Below are positions 15,168-25,095 of a stretch of DNA of 41,990 nt, piece by piece. Source of the DNA: Deltaproteobacteria bacterium (GTDB taxonomy: Bacteria > Myxococcota_A > Polyangia > Fen-1088); the NCBI GenBank assembly GCA_016935975.1, contig JAFGPX010000181.1:1-41990 (forward strand), written 5' to 3'. The notes below the pieces were generated by a model that made no database searches, was not told the DNA's origin, and saw nothing but the letters and a program-made list of their open reading frames with translations. The position numbers and the translations under genes are program-made. Within the stretch, counting starts at the first letter, position 1. The number at the start of each line of letters is the position of its first letter.

Positions 15168-17969
15168 CTAGAGGTTGGTCAAGATGGCACGCAACTCGCG
15201 CGCGAAGGGGCCGTCCGGCGCCAGCTTCAGGTACTTCTCGTAGGCAGCTCGCGCCTCCTCGACCCTGCCAGCCGCCTGCTCCACCGTTCCGAGATAGACA
15301 TAGGCTTCGAACCGCTGTGGATCGGCCGCCAACGCGCGCTTCGCCAGCGCTCGCGCCTCGGCAAGACGGCCCCGATCGATCTCGACGCGCGCCAAGATCA
15401 CCATGACATCGACGTCTTTGGGATCGACCTCCAGGACTGGCCGGCATGCTGCGGCCACGGCCTTCGCCCTGCCTTTGCCGTCGGCGTCGGCTTCTAGGCA
15501 TTTCTGGCGGAGATCTCTCTCGCCGGGAACGGCAGCCTCCGGCCCCAGACCGACGGGAGCCGCCCTTGTGTCCTCAGCCTCTCCCGCAACGACTCCGGCT
15601 CTCGCCTTCGCGGCCGGGCCTCCGGCAGCCTCGGACACCGGCTCTGGTTTGGCCTGAACCGCCGGTGCTTGCGCCCGTGTTGCGGCCGGTGCTGGGACGG
15701 CGGCCGGCGGCGCCTGCTCGGTCTGCACACGTCCACGTCCAAGGACCAGGAACCCCACCATGCCCAAGGCGAACGCGGCAGCGATCATCAACCAGAGCCG
15801 ATGGGATGATGACGGCTCGGGGGTGTTCCACGGGGAGCGCGAGACGACGCTCGAATCGCGCGCGCGGGCCTGGCCCGGCTCACCTCTCGCCGGGGAGCCC
15901 ATGTCGCCTCTCGAGGCTCGGGGACTCGACACCGGGCCGATGCGGGGCGAGCTGGCCGATGAGCCCTTGCCGCTCGCGCTCTCGTCAGAATCGGGGCGAT
16001 CGTGCGAAGCCGCGTCGGGTGGCTCGGGCTCCATGGGCAGGACATCCCCGGCCTCCAAGTCCGTCGTACCTTCATCCACGGTTTCGCCGCGCAGCTTGTC
16101 CGCGGGTTGGGGCTCCGGTCCGTCGACGGCGGCAGACACGTCTCCCGACTCCACCTCCTGCACATCGGATGCGTCGAGCTCCGCGCCGCTCGGCGTCCGA
16201 TCCCGGGGTCTGGCCGCAGAGGTATCGCCCGACGCCGGCTTCGCAGGCTCGCTTCCGGCCGGCCCCACGGCTGCCGGCCTCGGCGAGGCAACCGCCGGCC
16301 ACGCGCCCCAGTCGACTTCCTTCTTCGGACGCTCGGGGTCGGTTGGGCGAGGCGCTTGGCTGCTCTTGCGATGGGTTCCGGAAACCACTTCCTGAACGAG
16401 CGCGGCCGCCGCATCGATCACGGGGTCACCGTAGGGATGCGTGTGTCGATCCGTCGACATGGGCTCGTTGACCCTACCATCCCCGTCGGGAGCGGCCTCG
16501 GGCACCGCAACCGCGCTCAGGGTGGAGTCTCCACTGAGCAGGCGCTCGGCGAGCCCCAGCGGCTGCGTGGAACGCTGCTCCCCTCCGGGTTGAACAACAG
16601 GTGCGTGGGTCTGCGAAGCCCCATCGGCGCACGCCTCGCCGGTCGAGAGCGGCTCACGGTCCCCGAAGAGGCCCTCGATGGGAACGCCCTTGAGCGTATC
16701 CGCAGCCTTCGCCAGTTCGCTGCTTGCCGCGTTGGTCGCGTCCGCGCGCGCGGGCAATACCGCCCCCAGAGTCTCCTCTGCAGAAAGCTCCTTCCCCGCC
16801 TCTGGCACCGGCGCGACCACCTGTGCGCCGAAACCCTCGTCGGTGTCTGTGGCATGGCCAGCCTTGCCCGGGGGCGAAGGTGGGCTCGAGTCCCGTGCCG
16901 AGGCGTGAGCTTCGGCGCCGCCCTCGGAGAGCCAGTTCGCCAGCCGTACCCCGGGTTCGGACCCTCCACCATGCTCCGGCGCTTCACGAGCAAAGACGAT
17001 CTGGCCAAGGAAGAGCTTGCTGATGATGCTCAGGGTTTCGAGATCGGGATGGTCGCTGTCCTCGACCACTTCCTCCAGGGTGCGAGCGCCGTCGCAGAGC
17101 CGCAGCACCGAGTTCACCTCGTCGGGCAGCTCCGCCAGCTCCTCGGCGAGCACGCGGCAGTCTACTTCCAGCACATGGTTCGCGGGCGGCAGGTTTTCGA
17201 GCAAGTGCGTGCTCTCGTCGAGTCTGCGCATCCCCTCCATGAGAAGGGCCGCCACGGACATGGCGACCACGTCGTGGCGTCGGATGTGCTTGAACTCGAC
17301 GGCGAATTGCCCCTCCGACCACGAGAACAGGCGATAGAGTGCATCTGCGCCCGATAGCCGGCCTACCTCGGCATCGATGACCTTGCCGTCGCGAAAGAAG
17401 ATGGAGCCCCGGCGTCCGTCCCGATTGGCGATATGGATGATTCCCGACTTGCGGTTGAGCTCGATGGTCTGGACGAGGTCGACGACACCCACGTCGGAGA
17501 GATCGCCAGCGAAGCGCGTGCGCCCCTCCCGGCGCGACTCCAAGCGCTCGCGCTCGGCCCGCTGTAAGGCGGTGCGCACGCGGATGCCGATCTCCTTGAT
17601 GTAGATCGGCTTGGTCAGGTAGTCGTCCACCCCAAGTTCGAGACCGCGGATCTTGTCTTCGATGGACTTGCGGCCGGACACGAAGAGGAAAGGGATCTTC
17701 GCCCATTCGGGCTTGGCTTTGATCCGCCGGCACAGCTCGAAACCATCCATTTCGTCGAGATCGGTGTCCGAGATGATCAGCTCGGGAAGGTCGGCCTCGA
17801 GCGAGGCAAGGGCTTCGCGTCCGCTTGACGCGGTATTCACATCGAAGCCGGCTTTCTTGAGGCTCACGTCGAGAACGCGCAGGCTCTTCGGGTCACCGTC
17901 GACAAGCAGGAGACGGTTCTTGGATTGGGGCGTGTCCATTCCGAAAGGAGGGGGCATTCTATCGCTCAT
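15168..17969 (-). CDS. Response regulator with DUF4388 domain, membrane segment and TPR repeats
   Basis: A large (about 933-residue) signalling protein. An N-terminal receiver domain (about 17-135) has the phospho-acceptor D68 in IISDTDLDEMDG and the switch lysine K120 in DYLTKP. A DUF4388 domain follows at about 152-252 (RFAGDLSDVGVVDLVQTIELNR, SGIIHIANRDG, GKVIDAEVG), known mainly from delta-proteobacterial regulators. Residues of about 330-720 are proline-, serine- and acid-rich and probably unstructured. One membrane span lies near 723-743 (LWLMIAAAFALGMVGFLVLG), and TPR-like repeats occupy about 860-930. With a cytoplasmic receiver, the TPR part would lie in the periplasm. Starts at 17969, 17957 or 17939 are all possible; none has a strong ribosome site. 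No output DNA-binding domain is present. Confidence 0.85.
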   Translation of the reverse strand: MSDRMPPPFGMDTPQSKNRLLLVDGDPKSLRVLDVSLKKAGFDVNTASSGREALASLEADLPELIISDTDLDEMDGFELCRRIKAKPEWAKIPFLFVSGRKSIEDKIRGLELGVDDYLTKPIYIKEIGIRVRTALQRAERERLESRREGRTRFAGDLSDVGVVDLVQTIELNRKSGIIHIANRDGRRGSIFFRDGKVIDAEVGRLSGADALYRLFSWSEGQFAVEFKHIRRHDVVAMSVAALLMEGMRRLDESTHLLENLPPANHVLEVDCRVLAEELAELPDEVNSVLRLCDGARTLEEVVEDSDHPDLETLSIISKLFLGQIVFAREAPEHGGGSEPGVRLANWLSEGGAEAHASARDSSPPSPPGKAGHATDTDEGFGAQVVAPVPEAGKELSAEETLGAVLPARADATNAASSELAKAADTLKGVPIEGLFGDREPLSTGEACADGASQTHAPVVQPGGEQRSTQPLGLAERLLSGDSTLSAVAVPEAAPDGDGRVNEPMSTDRHTHPYGDPVIDAAAALVQEVVSGTHRKSSQAPRPTDPERPKKEVDWGAWPAVASPRPAAVGPAGSEPAKPASGDTSAARPRDRTPSGAELDASDVQEVESGDVSAAVDGPEPQPADKLRGETVDEGTTDLEAGDVLPMEPEPPDAASHDRPDSDESASGKGSSASSPRIGPVSSPRASRGDMGSPARGEPGQARARDSSVVSRSPWNTPEPSSSHRLWLMIAAAFALGMVGFLVLGRGRVQTEQAPPAAVPAPAATRAQAPAVQAKPEPVSEAAGGPAAKARAGVVAGEAEDTRAAPVGLGPEAAVPGERDLRQKCLEADADGKGRAKAVAAACRPVLEVDPKDVDVMVILARVEIDRGRLAEARALAKRALAADPQRFEAYVYLGTVEQAAGRVEEARAAYEKYLKLAPDGPFARELRAILTNL

Positions 17970-18115
17970 CCGTCCGCTGAGCCATGCGTTGCTGGCCACG
18001 GTCGGCTCCGAGCGAATCGGCAGATGCTCAGCGGGCGCATCGCAGATGTCGCGAGACGCGCTGCGTCTGCTCGGTGGGCGCGGTGCGATATCATCTGTCG
18101 CGAGGTCGTCTGCAC

Positions 18116-18121
18116 TATACT
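18116..18121 (+). promoter_or_regulatory. -10 box of rsmG, suggesting a leaderless mRNA
   Basis: TATACT ends six bases before the rsmG ATG, so transcription should start at the start codon itself. The -35 region is poor and no ribosome-binding site is visible. Confidence 0.5.
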
Positions 18122-18127
18122 GGGCCG

Positions 18128-18742
18128 ATGACGGAAGACGCGATCTCGGGTGCCACCACGCTCGCGGCAGCGTGGGAGCTCCCGCTGTCGTACGAGTCTT
18201 CCGCGAGACTTGGGCTCTATGCGAGCAAGCTCCTCGAGTGGAATCGCCGCGTGAACCTGACCGGGGCGCGCGACCTTCACGAGCTCCTGGATGCTCATCT
18301 GCCGGACAGTTTCGCGCTGGCAAAGCTCTGTCCCGCGCGCGCAACCGTCGTGGACGTGGGGTCCGGCGGCGGTCTGCCCGCGATTCCATTTGCCATCCTC
18401 CGCCCCGATTGCCACGTCACTCTGGTCGAGCCTCGGGCCAAGCGGGTCGCCTTCCTCAACATGGCGCTCCGAACCTGTGACTGCAGGCTCGCCCGTGTCG
18501 TCCGCGCCAGGGCGGAGAACATGCCCAGCTCCGGCTTCTCGGTCGCAACCTCTAGGGCCACTTTCGGCACGGAGTCCTGGCTGCGGATTGCCTCGCGCCT
18601 TCTATCGACAGGGGGAATGGCCGTGGTGTTCGCCGCGCGCCCCACGGTCACGGCGTCCGCCGCCGCCGTGCTGCGACGCTCCGTCGACTACCACACTTCG
18701 AGCGGCGTGCCGCGCTGGGCTGGCTTGTTCGTCTTCATGTGA
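18128..18742 (+). CDS. rsmG: 16S rRNA (guanine-527-N7) methyltransferase
   Basis: RsmG (GidB) methylates G527 of 16S rRNA using SAM. The 204-residue protein contains the family block LLEWNRRVNLTGARD near residue 37, the SAM loop VVDVGSGGGLPAIPFAI near 75, and TLVEPRAKRVAFLN near 99. ATG at 18128 gives the normal length. The gene often sits near oriC next to parA-parB. Here the parAB genes are absent but a parS site follows at 18798. It is divergent from the DUF4388 regulator. Confidence 0.93.
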   Translation: MTEDAISGATTLAAAWELPLSYESSARLGLYASKLLEWNRRVNLTGARDLHELLDAHLPDSFALAKLCPARATVVDVGSGGGLPAIPFAILRPDCHVTLVEPRAKRVAFLNMALRTCDCRLARVVRARAENMPSSGFSVATSRATFGTESWLRIASRLLSTGGMAVVFAARPTVTASAAAVLRRSVDYHTSSGVPRWAGLFVFM

Positions 18743-18797
18743 AACCCCGCGGCGATCTTCGTGCCCGTGCGTTGTTCCGTGGCTCGATCCCAGGCAC

Positions 18798-18813
18798 CGT
18801 TTCACGTGGAACA
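18798..18813. promoter_or_regulatory. parS chromosome-segregation site
   Basis: The 16-base site (CGTTTCACGTGGAACA) matches the ParB-binding consensus TGTTTCACGTGGAACA at 15 of 16 positions. It lies in a non-coding gap about 10 kb from dnaA, as expected for an origin-proximal parS. Confidence 0.85.
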
Positions 18814-18830
18814 TCCATGGCCGAAGGTCG

Positions 18831-18858
18831 TTGACACAGCCGCTCGATCCCCCAACAT
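18831..18858 (+). promoter_or_regulatory. Candidate bioFD promoter
   Basis: A perfect -35 box TTGACA (18831-18836) is followed at 16 bases by a weak -10 CAACAT (18853-18858). It lies 17 bases beyond the parS site, so ParB spreading or binding could affect it. Confidence 0.4.
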
Positions 18859-18867
18859 TGCCACCCG

Positions 18868-20808
18868 GTGCTGACCTCTCTCTCCAGGCAGATGGCTGCC
18901 GAGCTCGATGCCCTCCGAGCGCGCCATCGCCTGCGCTCCTGCTTCTGCACAAGCGGCCCCTCGCGAGTGACGGTCACCCTCGACGGCCAGGAGCTCACCT
19001 CCTTCTGCTCGAACGACTACCTCGGAATGGCCTGCGACCCCGCCCTCGAACAAGCCGCCGCCGAAGCCTGGTCGAGGTCCGGCTTTGGGGCCGGAGCCTC
19101 TCGTCTTCTGGGCGGCACTCTCCCCGAGCACCTCGCGCTCGAGGCCAGGCTCGCCGCACTCGTCAAGGCCGAAGCTGCCCTGCTCTTCCCCTCGGGCTAT
19201 CAAGCCAATCTTGGTGCCATCACAGCTCTTGCCGGTCCGGGGGACCTGATTGTCGCTGATCGCGCCGTCCACGCCAGCCTCATCGACGCCTGTCGGCTCT
19301 CCCGTGCCAAGCTGGCCTTGTTCCCTCACTCGGACCTCGGCCGCGCCGACAACTGTCTTCGCCGCCTCGGGCCCCATGCCCGCCGCCGCCTGCTCGTAAC
19401 CGAATCCCTCTTCAGCATGGATGGTGACATCTCGGCCCTTCCCGACCTGGCTGCTTTGGCCAGAGCCAATGATGCCGCCCTGGTCGTAGACGAGGCACAT
19501 GCCATCGGTTCCCTCGGTCCCCAGGGCGCCGGCATGTGCGCCCACTTTGGCGTCACGCCCGATGTCCTCGTTGGAACCTTGGGCAAGGCCATCGGTGCCA
19601 GCGGCGCCTTCGTGGCTGGCCCGGTCGCTCTCCGCAGCTACTTGGTGAACTCCGCCCGCAGCTTCCTCTTCACGACCGCCGTCCCACCCCCGGTGGCCGC
19701 CGCCGCACTCGCGGCTGTCGATATCATCGCCTCTCGGGAGGGCGATTTGCTCCGCCGTTCCCTTCGGGAAAACTCGGCCCAACTCCGTGCCGCCCTCGGC
19801 CTTCCCCAACATGCCCTCGCCGCGCCCATCGTTCCTCTCATTCTCGGTGACGACGAAACCGCGGTCCTGGCCTCGACCCACCTGCGAGCGAGAGGATTCC
19901 TAGTACCGGCCATCCGACCTCCGACCGTCCGTGAAGGCACCGCCCGGCTTCGCATCACTCTCTCCGCCCAGCACACCCCCGAGCAGGTCGCAGCGCTTGC
20001 CGCCAGTCTTGCTGACTTGCCCGCCCTCCCCTCAACGACGCGGCCGCTTCACCCCGCTAGCCCTTCTCCCCCCGCACCCATCGCTTCTGCCCCAGCCAGT
20101 CTGGCCGTGCCACCGCCCAAATCAGGAATACTCCTGCTCGGCACCGACACCAATGTCGGCAAGTCCACCGTCGCTGTTGCCCTGTTGCACCTTCTCCGCT
20201 CGCGGGGCCACCGACCCATGCCTTTCAAGCCAGTCGAGACAGGGATTGCTTCCGCTCCCTCTGATGCTGCCCGTCTCCGCGCTGCCTGTGGTCGTCCGGA
20301 CCTTCCCCTCAGTCTGGTCTGCCCGCTCTCCTTCCCCGATCCCGTTGCACCTGCGGCCGCCGCCGCATCTGCTGGCGTGATCATCACCCTCCAGCTCCTG
20401 CTTGAGGCAACCGGCTCGGCACTGGCCCATGGCGCGCCGCTTCTTGTCGAGACGGCTGGAGGACTTCTGACCCCCTACGGCGACCACCTCACTTCGTGCG
20501 ATCTAGCTCAGGCTCTTGGCTTCCCCGTCCTGCTCATATCCCGCAATGCTCTCGGCACCGTCAACCACACCGCCCTCGCTCTCGCCGAGATCCGCCGTCG
20601 TTCCCTTCCTCTCCTCGGCACCATCCTTGTCACGACGCAAAGCTCCTCCACCCCCGACCAACCAACCAACTCACGCCTCATTACCGAACTCACCGGCCAC
20701 GCGCCCCTTGGCGTGCTTCCCTACCTGCCTGTCCCCACCCCTAGTCTGCTCGCCGACGCCCTCAAGTCCTCCATCGACCTGCGGCCGATCCTTTCCCTGA
20801 CAGGGTAG
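18868..20808 (+). CDS. bioFD: Fused 8-amino-7-oxononanoate synthase / dethiobiotin synthetase
   Basis: A 646-residue fusion of two biotin-pathway enzymes. Residues 1 to about 385 are BioF, which condenses a pimeloyl thioester with alanine: FCSNDYLGMACDP near 46-58, VDEAHAIGSLGPQGAG near 208, and the PLP lysine K240 in GTLGKAIGASGAF, close to K236 of E. coli. A proline/alanine-rich linker (about 386-420) leads into BioD, which closes the ureido ring of dethiobiotin: P-loop GTDTNVGKS at 425-433 (serine in place of the usual final threonine), KPVETG near 455, and VETAGGLLTPY. The GTG start at 18868 aligns with the E. coli BioF N-terminus; an ATG at 18892 is the alternative. bioA and bioB are not nearby. 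Confidence 0.94.
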   Translation: MLTSLSRQMAAELDALRARHRLRSCFCTSGPSRVTVTLDGQELTSFCSNDYLGMACDPALEQAAAEAWSRSGFGAGASRLLGGTLPEHLALEARLAALVKAEAALLFPSGYQANLGAITALAGPGDLIVADRAVHASLIDACRLSRAKLALFPHSDLGRADNCLRRLGPHARRRLLVTESLFSMDGDISALPDLAALARANDAALVVDEAHAIGSLGPQGAGMCAHFGVTPDVLVGTLGKAIGASGAFVAGPVALRSYLVNSARSFLFTTAVPPPVAAAALAAVDIIASREGDLLRRSLRENSAQLRAALGLPQHALAAPIVPLILGDDETAVLASTHLRARGFLVPAIRPPTVREGTARLRITLSAQHTPEQVAALAASLADLPALPSTTRPLHPASPSPPAPIASAPASLAVPPPKSGILLLGTDTNVGKSTVAVALLHLLRSRGHRPMPFKPVETGIASAPSDAARLRAACGRPDLPLSLVCPLSFPDPVAPAAAAASAGVIITLQLLLEATGSALAHGAPLLVETAGGLLTPYGDHLTSCDLAQALGFPVLLISRNALGTVNHTALALAEIRRRSLPLLGTILVTTQSSSTPDQPTNSRLITELTGHAPLGVLPYLPVPTPSLLADALKSSIDLRPILSLTG

Positions 20809-20904
20809 CCACCGTCATCCGCATTCGCAGCTCCCGCCTCGCGCCACCACCAAGACAGATCCCTGCCAGCCCACCACCAGCTCCGCGGCGCTCGCCCCAA
20901 CACC

Positions 20905-21399
20905 TCAAGCCGGTCGGTGCTCCAGCTCGCTCCGCTTCGGGAAAATCACCACGCGCCGCCCTACGCCTTCGCCCTCTGATTCCGTCCTCACACCAGGGTG
21001 TTCGGCCAGGGTCTTGTGAACGACCTTCCGGTCCTGCGCGCTCATTGGCTCCACGGGAACTGGTCGCCCTGACCTAACTGCCTTCTCCGCGAGTCGCCTC
21101 GCCAGGTCCGCCAGCGAATCCTCCCGTCGCCCCCGGTACCCTTCTGCATCCACCACGATCGGAGACGCTTCCCCTGGAGTCCGAAAAACGATTCTACTGA
21201 CCAGGTACTGAAGTGAGTCCAGCGTCGCCCCCTTCTTGCCAATCACCAGGCCCGATTCGCAACCGTGCGCGTCAAGGATGATTCTCTCACCGTCGTCGAA
21301 TGCGCTCACCTCGGCATCGATGCTCATTCTCTCCAGTATCTCCCGGAGGACTCTCGCTGCCTCCTCCCGCTTCTCCGCCAACGGACTTGTCTCGCTCAT
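20905..21399 (-). CDS. khpB: RNA-binding protein KhpB (Jag/SpoIIIJ-associated)
   Basis: A 164-residue RNA-binding protein with a KH domain (SGLVIGKKGATLDSLQYL, with the IGKKG loop at 53-57) and a C-terminal R3H domain (RKVVH, R124 and H128). The N-terminal Jag_N helix domain is absent, as in many short homologs. ATG at 21399 was chosen because an AGGAGA ribosome site precedes it; an upstream TTG in frame has none. In many genomes this gene follows yidC, but here it is about 9 kb away. Its role as a KhpA partner in RNA regulation is family knowledge. Confidence 0.93.
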   Translation of the reverse strand: MSETSPLAEKREEAARVLREILERMSIDAEVSAFDDGERIILDAHGCESGLVIGKKGATLDSLQYLVSRIVFRTPGEASPIVVDAEGYRGRREDSLADLARRLAEKAVRSGRPVPVEPMSAQDRKVVHKTLAEHPGVRTESEGEGVGRRVVIFPKRSELEHRPA

Positions 21400-21412
21400 C
21401 GTCTCTCCTGGC

Positions 21413-21709
21413 CTAGATGGTGAAAGTCGCAATCGGCACAGGCAGCGGGGGCGGACCGGCGCTCCGCTCTTTCCCTAGTCCTTGCGCCTCGGCCACTGGA
21501 GTCGGCTGTTTCCCCGCAGCCGCCACACCCACGTTTTCCGCACTCCCGGAAGCCTCGATCTCTCCTCTCTTCTTCTGCACTACCCCCGTGGCCCTCGCCT
21601 TCCTCTCCGCCTGGACTCGTCCAGTCGCGCGACGGTGAGTACGTCGTGCGACCTTGCGGGGGCGTGCCTTCCCGGCCCTTGTCTGGCGTCTCGTCGCTTT
21701 CGCGCTCAT
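21413..21709 (-). CDS. Possible small basic protein upstream of khpB
   Basis: An open frame of about 98 residues ends 13 bases before the khpB start. Its first half is very rich in arginine and lysine (ATRRQTRAGKARPRKVARR) and its second half in alanine, glycine and proline. No domain was recognised, and the composition could be chance in GC-rich DNA. The promoter at 21726-21755 would start transcription almost at its ATG. If it is not a gene, this stretch is a roughly 320-base khpB leader. Confidence 0.35.
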   Translation of the reverse strand: MSAKATRRQTRAGKARPRKVARRTHRRATGRVQAERKARATGVVQKKRGEIEASGSAENVGVAAAGKQPTPVAEAQGLGKERSAGPPPLPVPIATFTI

Positions 21710-21725
21710 TGCCACGTGGGACAAA

Positions 21726-21755
21726 AGCCTACCTTTCCTTGCCTATGCTTGTCAA
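21726..21755 (-). promoter_or_regulatory. Promoter for khpB and the small upstream frame
   Basis: The minus strand shows TTGACA (21750-21755), an 18-base spacer and TAGGCT (21726-21731), a good sigma-70-type promoter directed toward khpB. Confidence 0.6.
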
Positions 21756-21862
21756 GGTTGCTGGACCACTCCAGAATCCCTGAGCCATTCCAATGAGTTG
21801 CACCACTCTTCTCGGGCTCCTTCATCGCCCTGCAATTCCGTAATCCCGCCGACGAACTGCGG

Positions 21863-21891
21863 TTGACTCCGGCATGGTTCCGGGGTAGAGT
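21863..21891 (+). promoter_or_regulatory. cdnL promoter
   Basis: TTGACT (21863-21868), a 17-base spacer and TAGAGT (21886-21891) form a good sigma-70 promoter. It is followed by a leader of about 50 bases carrying a CAGGAGAG ribosome site before the cdnL ATG. Confidence 0.7.
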
Positions 21892-21947
21892 ACGCCCGCT
21901 TCGCATTCTCAGGAGAATTCCAAAAGGACTGACAGGAGAGCATCTCA

Positions 21948-22439
21948 ATGGAGCCCACTTTCCGCGTTGGTGACTTGGCCGTTTACCCCGCGCACGGTGT
22001 TGCCCAGATCACCGGCATCGAGACCCGGGAGATCTCGTCCAGCAAGCAGACCTTCTACATCCTCAAGATCCTGGACAACGGGATGAAGATCATGATCCCG
22101 ACCAAGAATGCTGGCGCCGTGGGCCTGCGCGAGCTGATTCGAGCCGACGAGGTTGATGAGGTCTTCGAGATATTGAAGAGCCGCGAGATCTCCGTCGAGG
22201 GCCAGACATGGAACCGTCGCTATCGCGAGTACATGGAGAAGATCAAGACCGGATCCGTCTTCGAAATCGCCGAGGTCCTCCGCGACCTCCAGCGCCTCAA
22301 GGGCGACAAGGAGCTTTCCTTCGGTGAGCGCAAGATGCTCGACACCGCGCGCACCCTTCTGGTCAAAGAGATAGCCGTCGCCACCAAGTCCAACGAAGGC
22401 AAGATCGAAGAGAAGCTCAACCGCATCTTCGCCTGCTAG
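21948..22439 (+). CDS. cdnL: CarD/CdnL-family transcription factor
   Basis: A 163-residue RNA polymerase-binding factor that stabilises open promoter complexes, in particular at rRNA and other housekeeping promoters. The N-terminal Tudor-like RNAP-interaction domain begins FRVGDLAVYPAHGVAQITGIE. The C-terminal helical domain contains TWNRRYREYMEKIKTGS and LSFGERKMLDTAR, which closely resemble Myxococcus CdnL as I recall it. The length also fits CdnL and not the longer CarD with its HMGA-like tail. It has its own promoter and a clear ribosome site. It ends in a convergent terminator region shared with gyrB. Confidence 0.96.
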   Translation: MEPTFRVGDLAVYPAHGVAQITGIETREISSSKQTFYILKILDNGMKIMIPTKNAGAVGLRELIRADEVDEVFEILKSREISVEGQTWNRRYREYMEKIKTGSVFEIAEVLRDLQRLKGDKELSFGERKMLDTARTLLVKEIAVATKSNEGKIEEKLNRIFAC

Positions 22440-22444
22440 CCCAT

Positions 22445-22480
22445 GGCCCCGAGAAGCCCGCTCGGCACCCTGCCGGGGCC
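22445..22480. terminator. Bidirectional terminator-like hairpin between cdnL and gyrB
   Basis: GGCCCCG (22445-22451) pairs with CGGGGCC (22474-22480) just after the cdnL stop and 22 bases before the gyrB stop. The loop is long and the T-tract weak, so its strength is uncertain. Confidence 0.4.
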
Positions 22481-22501
22481 CGTGCTTTGTCTGCAGTCTC
22501 G

Positions 22502-24967
<2,466 letters not shown>

Positions 24968-24981
24968 CTAGGACTTTCGCT

Positions 24982-25010
24982 CACATAGCATCATTATGAG
25001 GGGGAGTAAA
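24982..25010 (-). promoter_or_regulatory. Candidate gyrB promoter
   Basis: On the minus strand TTTACT (25005-25010), a 17-base spacer and TATGTG (24982-24987) would start transcription about 18 bases before the gyrB ATG. It sits in the 137-base gap after recF. Confidence 0.45.
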
Positions 25011-25095
25011 GCAAAACCCGTCGCAGGCTTGGCAGTGCGTCCGGCGGGCTCGGGCCGCCCCAACGTTCGCCACATGCGCGCTCGGCAGCGGCCAT

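Noticed and set aside
21708..21723. Another CACGTG palindrome resembling parS near the khpB promoter
   Set aside because: Only about 12 of 16 positions match the consensus, which is too weak.
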